Assembly: GCF_002102265.1 (NCBI RefSeq)
Contig: NZ_LQPG01000010.1
Location: 1-64,000, forward strand
Reading direction: 5' to 3'
DNA length: 64,000 nucleotides
Source: Mycolicibacter longobardus
Lineage (GTDB): Bacteria > Actinomycetota > Actinomycetes > Mycobacteriales > Mycobacteriaceae
Shown here: positions 57,783 to 64,000 of the stretch, one piece after another
Layout of the letters: each line of letters starts with the position of its first letter
How positions within the stretch are numbered: position 1 is the stretch's first letter
The notes under the pieces: model-generated
What the model saw: the letters and a program-made list of their open reading frames with translations, nothing else
What the model was told of the DNA's origin: nothing
Database searches by the model: none
Made by a program: the position numbers and the translations under genes

Positions 57783-57810
57783 GTTTCGGAATACGGATGT
57801 TATCCAAAAC
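57783..57810. promoter_or_regulatory. Operator between tetR and mpaB-like gene
   Basis: GTTTCGGA (57783-57790) and TCCAAAAC (57803-57810) form an inverted repeat with one mismatch and a 12-nt spacer. It lies in the 62-nt divergent promoter gap. Confidence 0.45.
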
Positions 57811-57828
57811 ACCGCTGGAGGTTGCCCG

Positions 57829-59049
57829 ATGAACGCACCCGCACTGGCTGTCCCCACTCGGCATCCGGACGCGCCCGGCACGATTCCGGCCAGCATTCGG
57901 CTGATGGCGACGGCGATGGGGATCGCGAAGCCTACGCCCGAGCGGTGGCGCCAGATCGGCGCGGACCTGACCGCCGGCGGGGAGCCGATGGCGCGGCTCG
58001 TCGAGTGGATGTCGCAGGCCAAGGAAGCGCGCCCGCTGTTCGACCAGATCCTCGCCCACGGGCTGGCCTCGGTGCCGGACGCACCGGAGCCGCTGCGGGA
58101 GTTTTTCGGTGAGTTCGAGCCGGTCCCGGACTGGGTCGACATGGACCGGGTGCGACGGGGCCAGCGCGCCCTGCGCCGGGGCGGCGCCGATGGCACCTAC
58201 ATCGCCCGCGACGTCTCCTTCCTCGGCGGCTACCAGTTCTCCTCGTTCAACAAGACGCTGCTGCGCACCGGTGTGCTGGAGAAAGGCTCGAACAAGCGGT
58301 TCGCCGAGACCCTGCAATGGGCGTTGGATGTCAGCGGTGAGGGTGGACTGGAGCCGCTCGGCGTCGGCTATCAGGCCACTATCCGGGTCCGGTTGATCCA
58401 TGAATTCGTACGTCGGCACGTGGCCGCGCTGCCGGACTGGCGCGGTGAGGAGTGGGGATTGCCGGTCAACCAGACCGACATGGCCGCCACCCTGGTGGGA
58501 GCGCTGATCGCACCACCGGCCGGCGGGTTGGGGCTCGGAATCGTGCTGTCCCCGAGCGAACTCGACGACATCGCGCACACCACTCGCTACGTCGGCTGGC
58601 TGATGGGTGTCAGCGACGACTGGCTGCCGCACAGCTTCCGGGACGGCGTTGCCATCCTCTACCAGACCCTCGGCGCACTTTCTGCGCCCGACGAGACCAC
58701 CAAGCAGCTGGCGGCCCCGATGGCCGATGATCCGCTGGAATGGCACTTTCGCGGGCCGGCCGGCCTGCGTCGCCGTATCGCACGGGCCCAACACCTGTCG
58801 TTGACCGGCAGCTTCCTGGGGCCGCGCACGATGCGAAAGCTGGGCCTACCGGCCTTCGTGCTGCCGTGGTACCCGCTGCTGCGGATGCCGGTGAACCTGG
58901 TTCGCAGCGCCGCGGCGCTGGTCCTGCCCGGTGGCCTGGACCGCGCGGCGCTGCGCGGGCGGCGTGAGCAGGAGGCCTTCATGCGCACCATGATGGGCGC
59001 CGAGGACACCACCATCGGGGCGTCGGCGCACGTGATGCGGGTGGCCTGA
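57829..59049 (+). CDS. Oxygenase of the MpaB/DUF2236 family
   Basis: The 406-residue protein belongs to the DUF2236 group related to latex-clearing and mycophenolic-acid MpaB oxygenases, which are haem or haem-like oxygenases. Visible segments are DMDRVRRGQRALRRGGAD, IHEFVRRHVAAL and DRVAILYQTLGAL-like. HTTRYVGWLMGVSDDWLPHS and ARAQHLSLTGSFLGPRTM follow. The substrate is unknown. The ATG follows GGAGG with 8-nt spacing. The gene is divergent from a TetR gene and ends before a strong hairpin. Confidence 0.82.
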   Translation: MNAPALAVPTRHPDAPGTIPASIRLMATAMGIAKPTPERWRQIGADLTAGGEPMARLVEWMSQAKEARPLFDQILAHGLASVPDAPEPLREFFGEFEPVPDWVDMDRVRRGQRALRRGGADGTYIARDVSFLGGYQFSSFNKTLLRTGVLEKGSNKRFAETLQWALDVSGEGGLEPLGVGYQATIRVRLIHEFVRRHVAALPDWRGEEWGLPVNQTDMAATLVGALIAPPAGGLGLGIVLSPSELDDIAHTTRYVGWLMGVSDDWLPHSFRDGVAILYQTLGALSAPDETTKQLAAPMADDPLEWHFRGPAGLRRRIARAQHLSLTGSFLGPRTMRKLGLPAFVLPWYPLLRMPVNLVRSAAALVLPGGLDRAALRGRREQEAFMRTMMGAEDTTIGASAHVMRVA

Positions 59050-59060
59050 CTGCTGTGAAA

Positions 59061-59091
59061 GTCGGACACGCCGACACGCCGCGTGTCTGAC
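59061..59091 (+). terminator. Hairpin after mpaB-like gene
   Basis: GTCGGACACG (59061-59070) pairs with CGTGTCTGAC (59082-59091) over 10 bp with one G-U pair, loop 11 nt, 11 nt past the stop. The following tail is weakly T-rich (TTGATTC). Confidence 0.55.
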
Positions 59092-59096
59092 TTGAT

Positions 59097-59112
59097 TCGA
59101 ACATTCGTTCGC
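59097..59112 (+). promoter_or_regulatory. LexA-type SOS box upstream of recA
   Basis: TCGAACATTCGTTCGC matches the mycobacterial SOS box TCGAAC-N4-GTTCGA in 11 of 12 fixed bases. It is 103 nt upstream of the recA ATG. Confidence 0.75.
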
Positions 59113-59136
59113 CTACTGTGGTGAGAGTTCGCCGGT

Positions 59137-59159
59137 TTGTCGGACCCTGTCGCTAGCGT
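59137..59159 (+). promoter_or_regulatory. RecA-NDp-type promoter of recA
   Basis: TTGTCGGAC, eight bases, then TAGCGT fit the pattern TTGTCRGTG-N8-TAnnnT with two mismatches in the left part. That pattern marks LexA-independent damage promoters controlled by PafBC. Confidence 0.6.
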
Positions 59160-59215
59160 CACGGCCAATCGACCGAGAACCGGTCAACCGAACACCGAAC
59201 CACAGGAGAGGCATC

Positions 59216-60265
59216 ATGGCGCAAGCCCCTGATCGCGAAAAAGCACTCGAACTGGCGATGGCCCAGATCGACAAGAGTTTCGGCAAAGGCTCGGTGATGC
59301 GCCTCGGGGACGAGGTGCGTCAGCCGATCTCGGTCATTCCGACCGGGTCGATCGCACTGGACGTGGCGCTGGGCATCGGCGGGCTGCCCCGCGGCCGGGT
59401 CGTCGAGATCTACGGCCCGGAGTCCTCCGGTAAGACCACCGTGGCGCTGCACGCGGTGGCCAACGCCCAGGCCGCCGGCGGTATCGCGGCATTCATCGAC
59501 GCCGAGCACGCGCTGGACCCCGAGTACGCGAAGAAGCTCGGTGTGGACACCGACGCGTTGCTGGTGTCTCAGCCTGACACCGGGGAGCAGGCGCTGGAGA
59601 TCGCCGACACGCTGATCCGCTCCGGCGCGCTGGACATCCTGGTCATCGACTCGGTGGCCGCCCTGGTGCCGCGCGCGGAGATCGAGGGCGAGATGGGGGA
59701 CAGTCACGTGGGTCTGCAGGCCCGGCTGATGAGCCAGGCGCTGCGGAAGATGACCGGCGCACTGAACAATTCGGGTACCACCGCCATCTTCATCAACCAG
59801 CTGCGGGAGAAGATCGGGGTGATGTTCGGTAGTCCTGAAACGACCACGGGCGGAAAGGCTTTGAAGTTCTACGCTTCGGTGCGCCTGGACGTTCGCCGGA
59901 TCGAGACCCTCAAGGACGGCACCGACGCAGTCGGTAACCGCACCCGGGTCAAGGTCGTCAAGAACAAGGTGTCGCCGCCGTTCAAGCAGGCCGAGTTCGA
60001 CATTCTCTACGGCCGGGGCATCAGCCGTGAGGGCTCACTGATCGACATGGGCGTGGACCAGGGCTTCATCCGCAAGTCCGGCTCCTGGTTCACCTACGAC
60101 GGCGAACAACTGGGGCAGGGCAAGGAGAACGCCCGCAACTACCTGCTGGAGAACGTCGACGTGGCCAACGAGATCGAGAAGAAGATCAAAGAGAAGCTCG
60201 GTATCGGCGCCGTGCTGACCGATGAGCTGGCCGATGAAGTCCTGCCCGCCCCCGTCGACTTCTGA
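59216..60265 (+). CDS. recA: Recombinase A (no intein)
   Basis: RecA forms filaments on single-stranded DNA for strand exchange and triggers LexA cleavage. The 349-residue protein has Walker [10 protein letters not shown] (about residue 67), Walker [15 protein letters not shown] and [15 protein letters not shown] (L2). The C-terminus is [18 protein letters not shown]. It is uninterrupted, unlike M. tuberculosis recA, which carries a 440-residue intein. The ATG 59216 follows AGGAGAGG. recX overlaps its 3' end. Confidence 0.98.
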   Translation: MAQAPDREKALELAMAQIDKSFGKGSVMRLGDEVRQPISVIPTGSIALDVALGIGGLPRGRVVEIYGPESSGKTTVALHAVANAQAAGGIAAFIDAEHALDPEYAKKLGVDTDALLVSQPDTGEQALEIADTLIRSGALDILVIDSVAALVPRAEIEGEMGDSHVGLQARLMSQALRKMTGALNNSGTTAIFINQLREKIGVMFGSPETTTGGKALKFYASVRLDVRRIETLKDGTDAVGNRTRVKVVKNKVSPPFKQAEFDILYGRGISREGSLIDMGVDQGFIRKSGSWFTYDGEQLGQGKENARNYLLENVDVANEIEKKIKEKLGIGAVLTDELADEVLPAPVDF

Positions 60266-60770
60266 GCTGGTCGAGGCAGCGGAGCCCAAGCGCGAGGAGC
60301 AGGCGAAGTCACTGTGCCTTCGCCTGCTCACCGCCCGGGCTCGCACCCGCGCCGAGCTCGCCGGTCAGCTGATCAAACGGGGCTATCCCGAGGACGTCAG
60401 TGACCGGGTGCTGGATCGGTTGGCCACCGCCGGGCTGATCGACGACGCCGATTTCGCCGAACAGTGGGTGCGGTCCCGGCGTGAGCGCGCGGGCAAGGGT
60501 CGCAAGGCGCTGGCCGCCGAGCTGCGCACCAAGGGCGTCGGCGAGGACGTGATCGCCGGGGCGCTGGCCGGTATCGACGCCGGCGCCGAGCGGGACCGCG
60601 CCGAACAGCTGGTACACGCCAAGCTTCGCCGGGAAACCCTCGGCGAAGACGACGTGCGGGTCACCCGGCGGCTGGTGGCGATGCTGGCTCGGCGCGGCTA
60701 CAACCCGTCGATGGCCTACGACGTGGTCAGCACCGAACTGGCTGCCGAGCGGGAGCGCCGCCGGGTCTGA
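60222..60770 (+). CDS. recX: Regulatory protein RecX
   Basis: RecX binds RecA filaments and inhibits or resets recombination. The 182-residue, helical protein has [49 protein letters not shown] and [21 protein letters not shown]. It overlaps the recA gene by 44 nt in another frame. The segment CPPPSTSE near the start is conserved with M. tuberculosis RecX, so an alternative ATG at 60234 ([11 protein letters not shown]) may be the true start. Confidence 0.93.
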   Translation: MSWPMKSCPPPSTSELVEAAEPKREEQAKSLCLRLLTARARTRAELAGQLIKRGYPEDVSDRVLDRLATAGLIDDADFAEQWVRSRRERAGKGRKALAAELRTKGVGEDVIAGALAGIDAGAERDRAEQLVHAKLRRETLGEDDVRVTRRLVAMLARRGYNPSMAYDVVSTELAAERERRRV

Positions 60771-60865
60771 AACGGTTATCGGCGCATCCGGCTGTAATCG
60801 GATCGCAGTGGCATTCGTTGGTAGTCCGCACATAGGATCGCTGCAGTGATCTGGCATGGGATATA

Positions 60866-60882
60866 TAGTGTGAAGTAGTGTG
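60866..60882 (+). promoter_or_regulatory. Direct repeat upstream of the TA operon
   Basis: TAGTGTG occurs twice (60866-60872 and 60876-60882), one helical turn apart, in an AT-rich region (GGATATATAGTG) about 42 nt before the antitoxin ATG. Such spacing suits an antitoxin operator. The TATATA could belong to a -10 region. Confidence 0.4.
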
Positions 60883-60923
60883 TGATTTGAGCGGGGCTAT
60901 GAAAGTGTAGGGCGGTGCATCCC

Positions 60924-61316
60924 ATGACCATTACTTCGGCGAGACCGGACCTGGCCGCATACCGTGATGCCCTGACCATGACCAGCGCGGAACTCGTTGG
61001 TGCTCTCCGTGAGCTGCTCGGAGCCAAGCTGGTCGCCTACCTCGGCGGGGTCAAGGAGACCCGCGCAGTCCGTCAGTGGGCGGAGGGTGCTCGTGCGATT
61101 GGCAAGCCCGCTGACCTAGAACGGCTGCGCCTGGCCTATCGGGCCGCGCGAATCATCGCCGAGCGCGACTCTGTACAGGTCGCCCAAGCGTGGTTTCAGG
61201 GACTCAATCCGAGCCTGGATGACCAGTCGCCGGCCCGTCTGCTGCGCAACGGCGATTTGGAGGCCGATGGTGCCCGCGTCATCGCCGCCGCTCGACAGTT
61301 CGCCGCCGTCGGGTAA
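60924..61316 (+). CDS. MbcA/Xre-type antitoxin with C-terminal toxin-binding domain
   Basis: The 130-residue protein has an Xre-like helix-turn-helix segment (ALRELLGAKLVAYLGGVKETRAVRQW) and a C-terminal DUF2384/MbcA-like domain (AWFQGLNPSLDDQSPARLLRNGD). This arrangement is the antitoxin class paired with RES toxins, for example MbcA or ParS. It would neutralise the toxin by binding and repress the operon. Its TAA stop directly abuts the toxin ATG. ATG 60924 is used; a GTG at 60915 is an alternative. Confidence 0.88.
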   Translation: MTITSARPDLAAYRDALTMTSAELVGALRELLGAKLVAYLGGVKETRAVRQWAEGARAIGKPADLERLRLAYRAARIIAERDSVQVAQAWFQGLNPSLDDQSPARLLRNGDLEADGARVIAAARQFAAVG

Positions 61317-62054
61317 ATGAACTCACTGGCCCAAATTCAGACATCGTCGGGGCCGCTGCGGTACCACCAGATCTCTGGCACCAGGGTCTATCGGGTCGGA
61401 TACTCGGCCGACCCGTGGAGTTGGACGCCGTGGGAATACGCCGATCACGGTCGGTTCAACGGCCGCTGGGATGATCCCGACGGTATCTGGCGCACGCTGT
61501 ACGTCGGGTCGTCGGCGCTGGCCTGCCACCTGGAGGTGCTGGCCCGATTCCGTGCTGATCCGCAGCTCGTAAACGAGCTCGCGGAGATCGACGATGACGA
61601 GCAGTATCCCACTGCAGCCGCAGGCACTATCTCGCCGAACTGGTGTGAGCGGCGAATTCTTGGGGAAGCGAAAATTTCTGGGGCATTTGCCCTTCCGGCG
61701 CATCAGCTCACTCTGCCCACCCTGCGGCACCGCTTTCTGCCGTTAGCCCGAAGCCTCGGACTCGACGATGTCGATGCGGCCGCCGTGCGCGACAGCAGGC
61801 CGCGTGCGTTGACTCAGGCGATCTCGGCGTGGATCTACACCTTGTCGACGGCTGAGGGCGCACCGCTGACCGGGATCCAGTTCCAGTCGCGCCATGGCGA
61901 TGCGCTGCGATTGTGGGCGATCTACGAGCGGGCCGGTGCTGTCGACTCGCCGGCAGCCATAACGAACCGATTGCGGCAATCACCGGTTCGGCGCGACGAT
62001 CCGGTGCTTACCCAGGCCATGCAGATCCACCGTCTGAGCTGGTCGGCCGTCTGA
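61317..62054 (+). CDS. RES-domain toxin (NAD+ phosphorylase/hydrolase type, MbcT-like)
   Basis: The 245-residue protein has an RES domain, named for Arg, Glu and Ser. These fit RVYRVGYSADPW (Arg, about residue 22), ALACHLEVLARF (Glu, about 72) and GIQFQSRHGDALRLWAIYE (Ser, about 195). Known RES toxins degrade NAD+ and stop growth. It starts directly after the antitoxin stop and is convergent with the GyrB-like gene. The protein is somewhat longer than MbcT. Activity is inferred from the family. Confidence 0.87.
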   Translation: MNSLAQIQTSSGPLRYHQISGTRVYRVGYSADPWSWTPWEYADHGRFNGRWDDPDGIWRTLYVGSSALACHLEVLARFRADPQLVNELAEIDDDEQYPTAAAGTISPNWCERRILGEAKISGAFALPAHQLTLPTLRHRFLPLARSLGLDDVDAAAVRDSRPRALTQAISAWIYTLSTAEGAPLTGIQFQSRHGDALRLWAIYERAGAVDSPAAITNRLRQSPVRRDDPVLTQAMQIHRLSWSAV

Positions 62055-62082
62055 TTCCGGTTTCCGGGCGTGAGCAGTGTCG

Positions 62083-63303
62083 TCATCCGAGCATCCGCCC
62101 ACAACCGGTTCGTACGGGTGTCCGTCGGCAATCCGCAGCACGGATCGCCTTTTCGGTAATCGCGTCAGCGTCGATGGGGTTGGACTCGAGCCAGCGAGTC
62201 AGGTGGTGCTTGCACAGATCCTGGACGGCCGTCTTGACCTCATGGTTCACAAGGCTGCCAGGTTCGGCATGTCGGACCACGACGACCGCCGTCAACCCCT
62301 CGCAGATGTCGTCGGGGGACAGATCGGGTTCAGTATCTCGCATCAGCTTGCGATCCCTCGCGTATCTGCTGATGACGTCGGTGAGAGCAGTCCGGAAGCC
62401 GTTCTCGTGAGAGCTGAGATAGTCGCTGGTGTCCGCGTTGTCGGCGAAGGTACTGACTCTCGCCGAATAGCCGCCGGTCCACTGCATCGCGACCTCGACG
62501 TCGCCCGCGGCGCCTCGCCCGCAGAAGTGGATGACGTCCTCGTGGATTGGCACGCGTGTGCGGTTGAGCTTCTTGACCATTCCCGTCAGGCCGTCGGTGA
62601 AGCAGAAGGTGTACGACCTGGGCGGTTCGGGCCTCCGCTCATCGACAATTCCGATGGTCAGCCCGCTGTTCAGAAAAGCCAGCTGATGCAAGCGCCGGGT
62701 CACCGTATTGAAGTCGTAGTCCGCGGCGCCGAAAACAGCTCTGTCGGCCCAGAAGCGCACGGTGGTTCCCGTCGCGGAGGCTGTATCGCCGATTTCAAAC
62801 GCGCCGGACCCGGAGCGTTCGTACCGGCTGATCCAGTGCCGATCAGCATGGGTGCTTTCGACTTCCAGGCGGGTCGACAATGCATTCACGATCCAAATGC
62901 CGGCGGACCGAGTACCCCCGAATGTTCCGAAGCAGCGATCCGATGTGTCGTCCCAGTCCGGTGTCCAGGCTGCGGCGACTCGGTAGGTGGTCGGCAGGAA
63001 GGGATCGGGTTCGCCGGCTGAGATCCCGCGACCGTTATCGCTGACCTCGACGCCGCCATCGTCGAGGAGTCGGACCGTCACAGCGGTGGCGTGGCCGGCA
63101 GCCGCCTCACCGACGGCATTGTCAATCAGTCGCCACAGCAGATAGTGCAGTCCCCGTTCGTCGGTGTAGACGAACCTGTCCGCATTGCTGCGGATCCATT
63201 CCGGAAACTCAAGTTGCTGTGGGTGGTGGTTCTCGATTCGCAGTGGGGATTCGTCGAGGTCTTCCTTTGGTTCGGCAACAGCGCAATGGTGGGCACCACC
63301 CAT
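62083..63303 (-). CDS. GyrB-derived ATPase/transducer protein lacking TOPRIM; likely inactive ATPase
   Basis: The ~406-residue protein aligns with the first ~425 residues of mycobacterial GyrB. Shared blocks are ERGLHYLLWRLIDNAVGEA (about 50-67), GGVEVSDNGRGIS (83-95), VNALSTRLEVES (139-150), TTVRFWADRAVF, RRLHQLAFLNSGLTI, HFCGRGAAGDVEVAMQW and YARDRKLM. The family's catalytic Glu (E in EVVDN) is Arg58; the GLHGVG ATP-lid is TRSAG; the QTK loop is missing; TOPRIM is absent. The N-terminus is unlike GyrB. It is convergent with the RES toxin by 28 nt. Start ATG 63303 is uncertain; GTG 63369 is possible. I infer a decoy or sensor role; not shown. Confidence 0.8.
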   Translation of the reverse strand: MGGAHHCAVAEPKEDLDESPLRIENHHPQQLEFPEWIRSNADRFVYTDERGLHYLLWRLIDNAVGEAAAGHATAVTVRLLDDGGVEVSDNGRGISAGEPDPFLPTTYRVAAAWTPDWDDTSDRCFGTFGGTRSAGIWIVNALSTRLEVESTHADRHWISRYERSGSGAFEIGDTASATGTTVRFWADRAVFGAADYDFNTVTRRLHQLAFLNSGLTIGIVDERRPEPPRSYTFCFTDGLTGMVKKLNRTRVPIHEDVIHFCGRGAAGDVEVAMQWTGGYSARVSTFADNADTSDYLSSHENGFRTALTDVISRYARDRKLMRDTEPDLSPDDICEGLTAVVVVRHAEPGSLVNHEVKTAVQDLCKHHLTRWLESNPIDADAITEKAIRAADCRRTPVRTGCGRMLG

Positions 63304-63432
63304 CCACGAGAAGTGGGCTACCTCGCAACATTTTCCGCAAACGGGCCAAGTGGATGCTATTGCCTGCACTCAACTATTTTATCGGTGAGCACCGACAAAA
63401 AATGGCCCAGCGATACGGAGGTGTGGACGGTT

Positions 63433-63999
63433 CTAAACCTCTTTGAGGGTCAGTGAGATCGTGTAGATCAGCCACTGCACAGGCACTCCGTATTTTTCCG
63501 ATAAGGTTTTAATATCGCGCTGAAACTCTTGGTCCGGCTGGCCAGTCACGATGAGGAGGCGAGGCGTTGGCAGATCCTTGGCAGCCGACATTTTCTTCAA
63601 CGCGGTCATATAGCTGCCCGCTTGCGAGACGAGGTCCCGTTTGGGCTCTTGGGCCTTCAATTCAATACCGACGAGGGCTTTGGTTTTCTTGTCTTCAGCC
63701 AGAATATCGAGATAGCACCGGGGGGTGATCGGCACTTCCGAATCACGAAATCGCAAGCCAAGCTTTTTTAGCGCAGGCAACGTTTCCAAGTTTTTCTGCA
63801 GAAATTCTGAGAGTGCTTTCTCTTCCTTGAAAAGACCACTGGGGCTCTGGATGCCCGGGGGGCGGTGCTTCGCATCGAAGAGGTAGATCCGTGTTCGCCG
63901 GTCGTTTGTCGGGTCGCGTAGGTCGGGGACGGTGGATATCCCCGCCGCTCGTAGCTGCGCATCGAGTTCTTCGCAGAATTTCGACGATAAGCGTTGGTA
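63433..63999 (-). CDS. PD-(D/E)XK-like (NucS/DUF91-type) protein, 5' end beyond window
   Basis: The visible ~188 C-terminal residues are open to the right edge, so the start is unseen. Near residue 100 from the visible end, LSEFLQKNLETL is followed by LDILAED and GIELKAQ then QAGSYM. This resembles the D, E-x-K and Gln/Tyr pattern of PD-(D/E)XK nucleases such as NucS. The C-terminus is LIYTISLTLKEV. The region is AT-richer than the core genome, which suggests transfer. It lies 129 nt from the start of the GyrB-like gene on the same strand and could be its partner. Nuclease activity is inferred. Confidence 0.6.
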   Translation of the reverse strand, partial: YQRLSSKFCEELDAQLRAAGISTVPDLRDPTNDRRTRIYLFDAKHRPPGIQSPSGLFKEEKALSEFLQKNLETLPALKKLGLRFRDSEVPITPRCYLDILAEDKKTKALVGIELKAQEPKRDLVSQAGSYMTALKKMSAAKDLPTPRLLIVTGQPDQEFQRDIKTLSEKYGVPVQWLIYTISLTLKEV

Positions 64000-64000
64000 T

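Noticed and set aside
59216..60265. Intein in recA, expected from M. tuberculosis
   Set aside because: The gene is 349 codons and contiguous with no splicing-domain sequence.
62083..63303. A functional second gyrase/topoisomerase subunit
   Set aside because: The catalytic Glu, lid and QTK loop are altered or absent and no TOPRIM domain or GyrA-like partner follows.

Overview
This window comes from a mycobacterium. It is GC-rich and carries PGRS Gly-rich proteins, a PE/PPE/Esx cassette, a DtxR-type SirR, PspA/ClgR, a MpaB-type oxygenase, a mycofactocin-type dehydrogenase and 13E12-type HNH protein families. The core gene order resembles the M. tuberculosis recX-recA-35kd_ag-clgR-pgsA3-argA-ftsK-dapA-thyX-dfrA-thyA-dapB-pepR-gpsI-rpsO-ribF-sirR block, read here mostly on the + strand from ribF towards recX. 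recA has no intein and lppU is missing between rpsO and gpsI, so this is not M. tuberculosis itself. A PE-less PGRS type and an ESX-5-like effector cassette fit a slow-growing or M. terrae-like lineage, but that is a guess.

Layout. 1-2222: the 3'-truncated gene of a secreted PGRS protein and sirR, both on -. 2247-8517: ribF, rpsO, gpsI, pepR and a nitronate-monooxygenase-like gene (+). 8524-12200: a - strand block PE-PPE-esx-esx followed by a GlnA1-like glutamine synthetase. 12504-16549: a ferritin-like metal hydrolase, an epoxide-hydrolase-like protein, a 2Fe-2S reductase and an HSL-type esterase. 16655-20519: dapB, a membrane protein, and a flavodoxin-like locus interrupted by an Mrr restriction nuclease flanked by 194-bp direct repeats, then a DUF4238 gene. 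20618-26569: a small secreted CDGP protein, a 13E12/HNH protein, a VOC protein, a frameshifted membrane protein, a FadD ligase and RmuC. 26579-32500: a TetR regulator and a lipid-catabolism-type operon (SDR, FadE, SDR, phosphotransferase) followed by an MFS transporter. 32508-41035: dienelactone hydrolase, thyA-dfrA-AlkX-like glycosylase, DoxX/CsbD, a lipoprotein, thyX, dapA and RNase J. 41059-43076: methyltransferase, SDR and monooxygenase operon (-). 43210-49035: ftsK and a long convergent PGRS gene. 49297-55696: a WS/DGAT acyltransferase, a DUF421 protein, argA, pgsA3, the clgR-pspA-pspM envelope-stress operon, a DUF5313-like protein and ephG. 55739-60770: a glycosyltransferase, DUF3046, TetR/MpaB, recA and recX. 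60924-63999: an accessory island with an MbcA/RES toxin-antitoxin pair, a GyrB-derived protein without catalytic or TOPRIM parts, and a PD-(D/E)XK-like protein cut by the window edge.

How it works together. The core groups cover RNA turnover (gpsI, RNase J), dTMP/folate (thyA, dfrA, thyX), lysine/peptidoglycan precursors (dapA, dapB), envelope stress (clgR, pspA, pspM) and DNA repair (recA, recX, AlkX-like, RmuC). recA has both a LexA-type SOS box and a RecA-NDp-type (PafBC) promoter. The least ordinary parts are the Mrr insertion and the right-hand GyrB-like/nuclease/TA island. Both look like defence or conflict modules inserted into conserved gene order.
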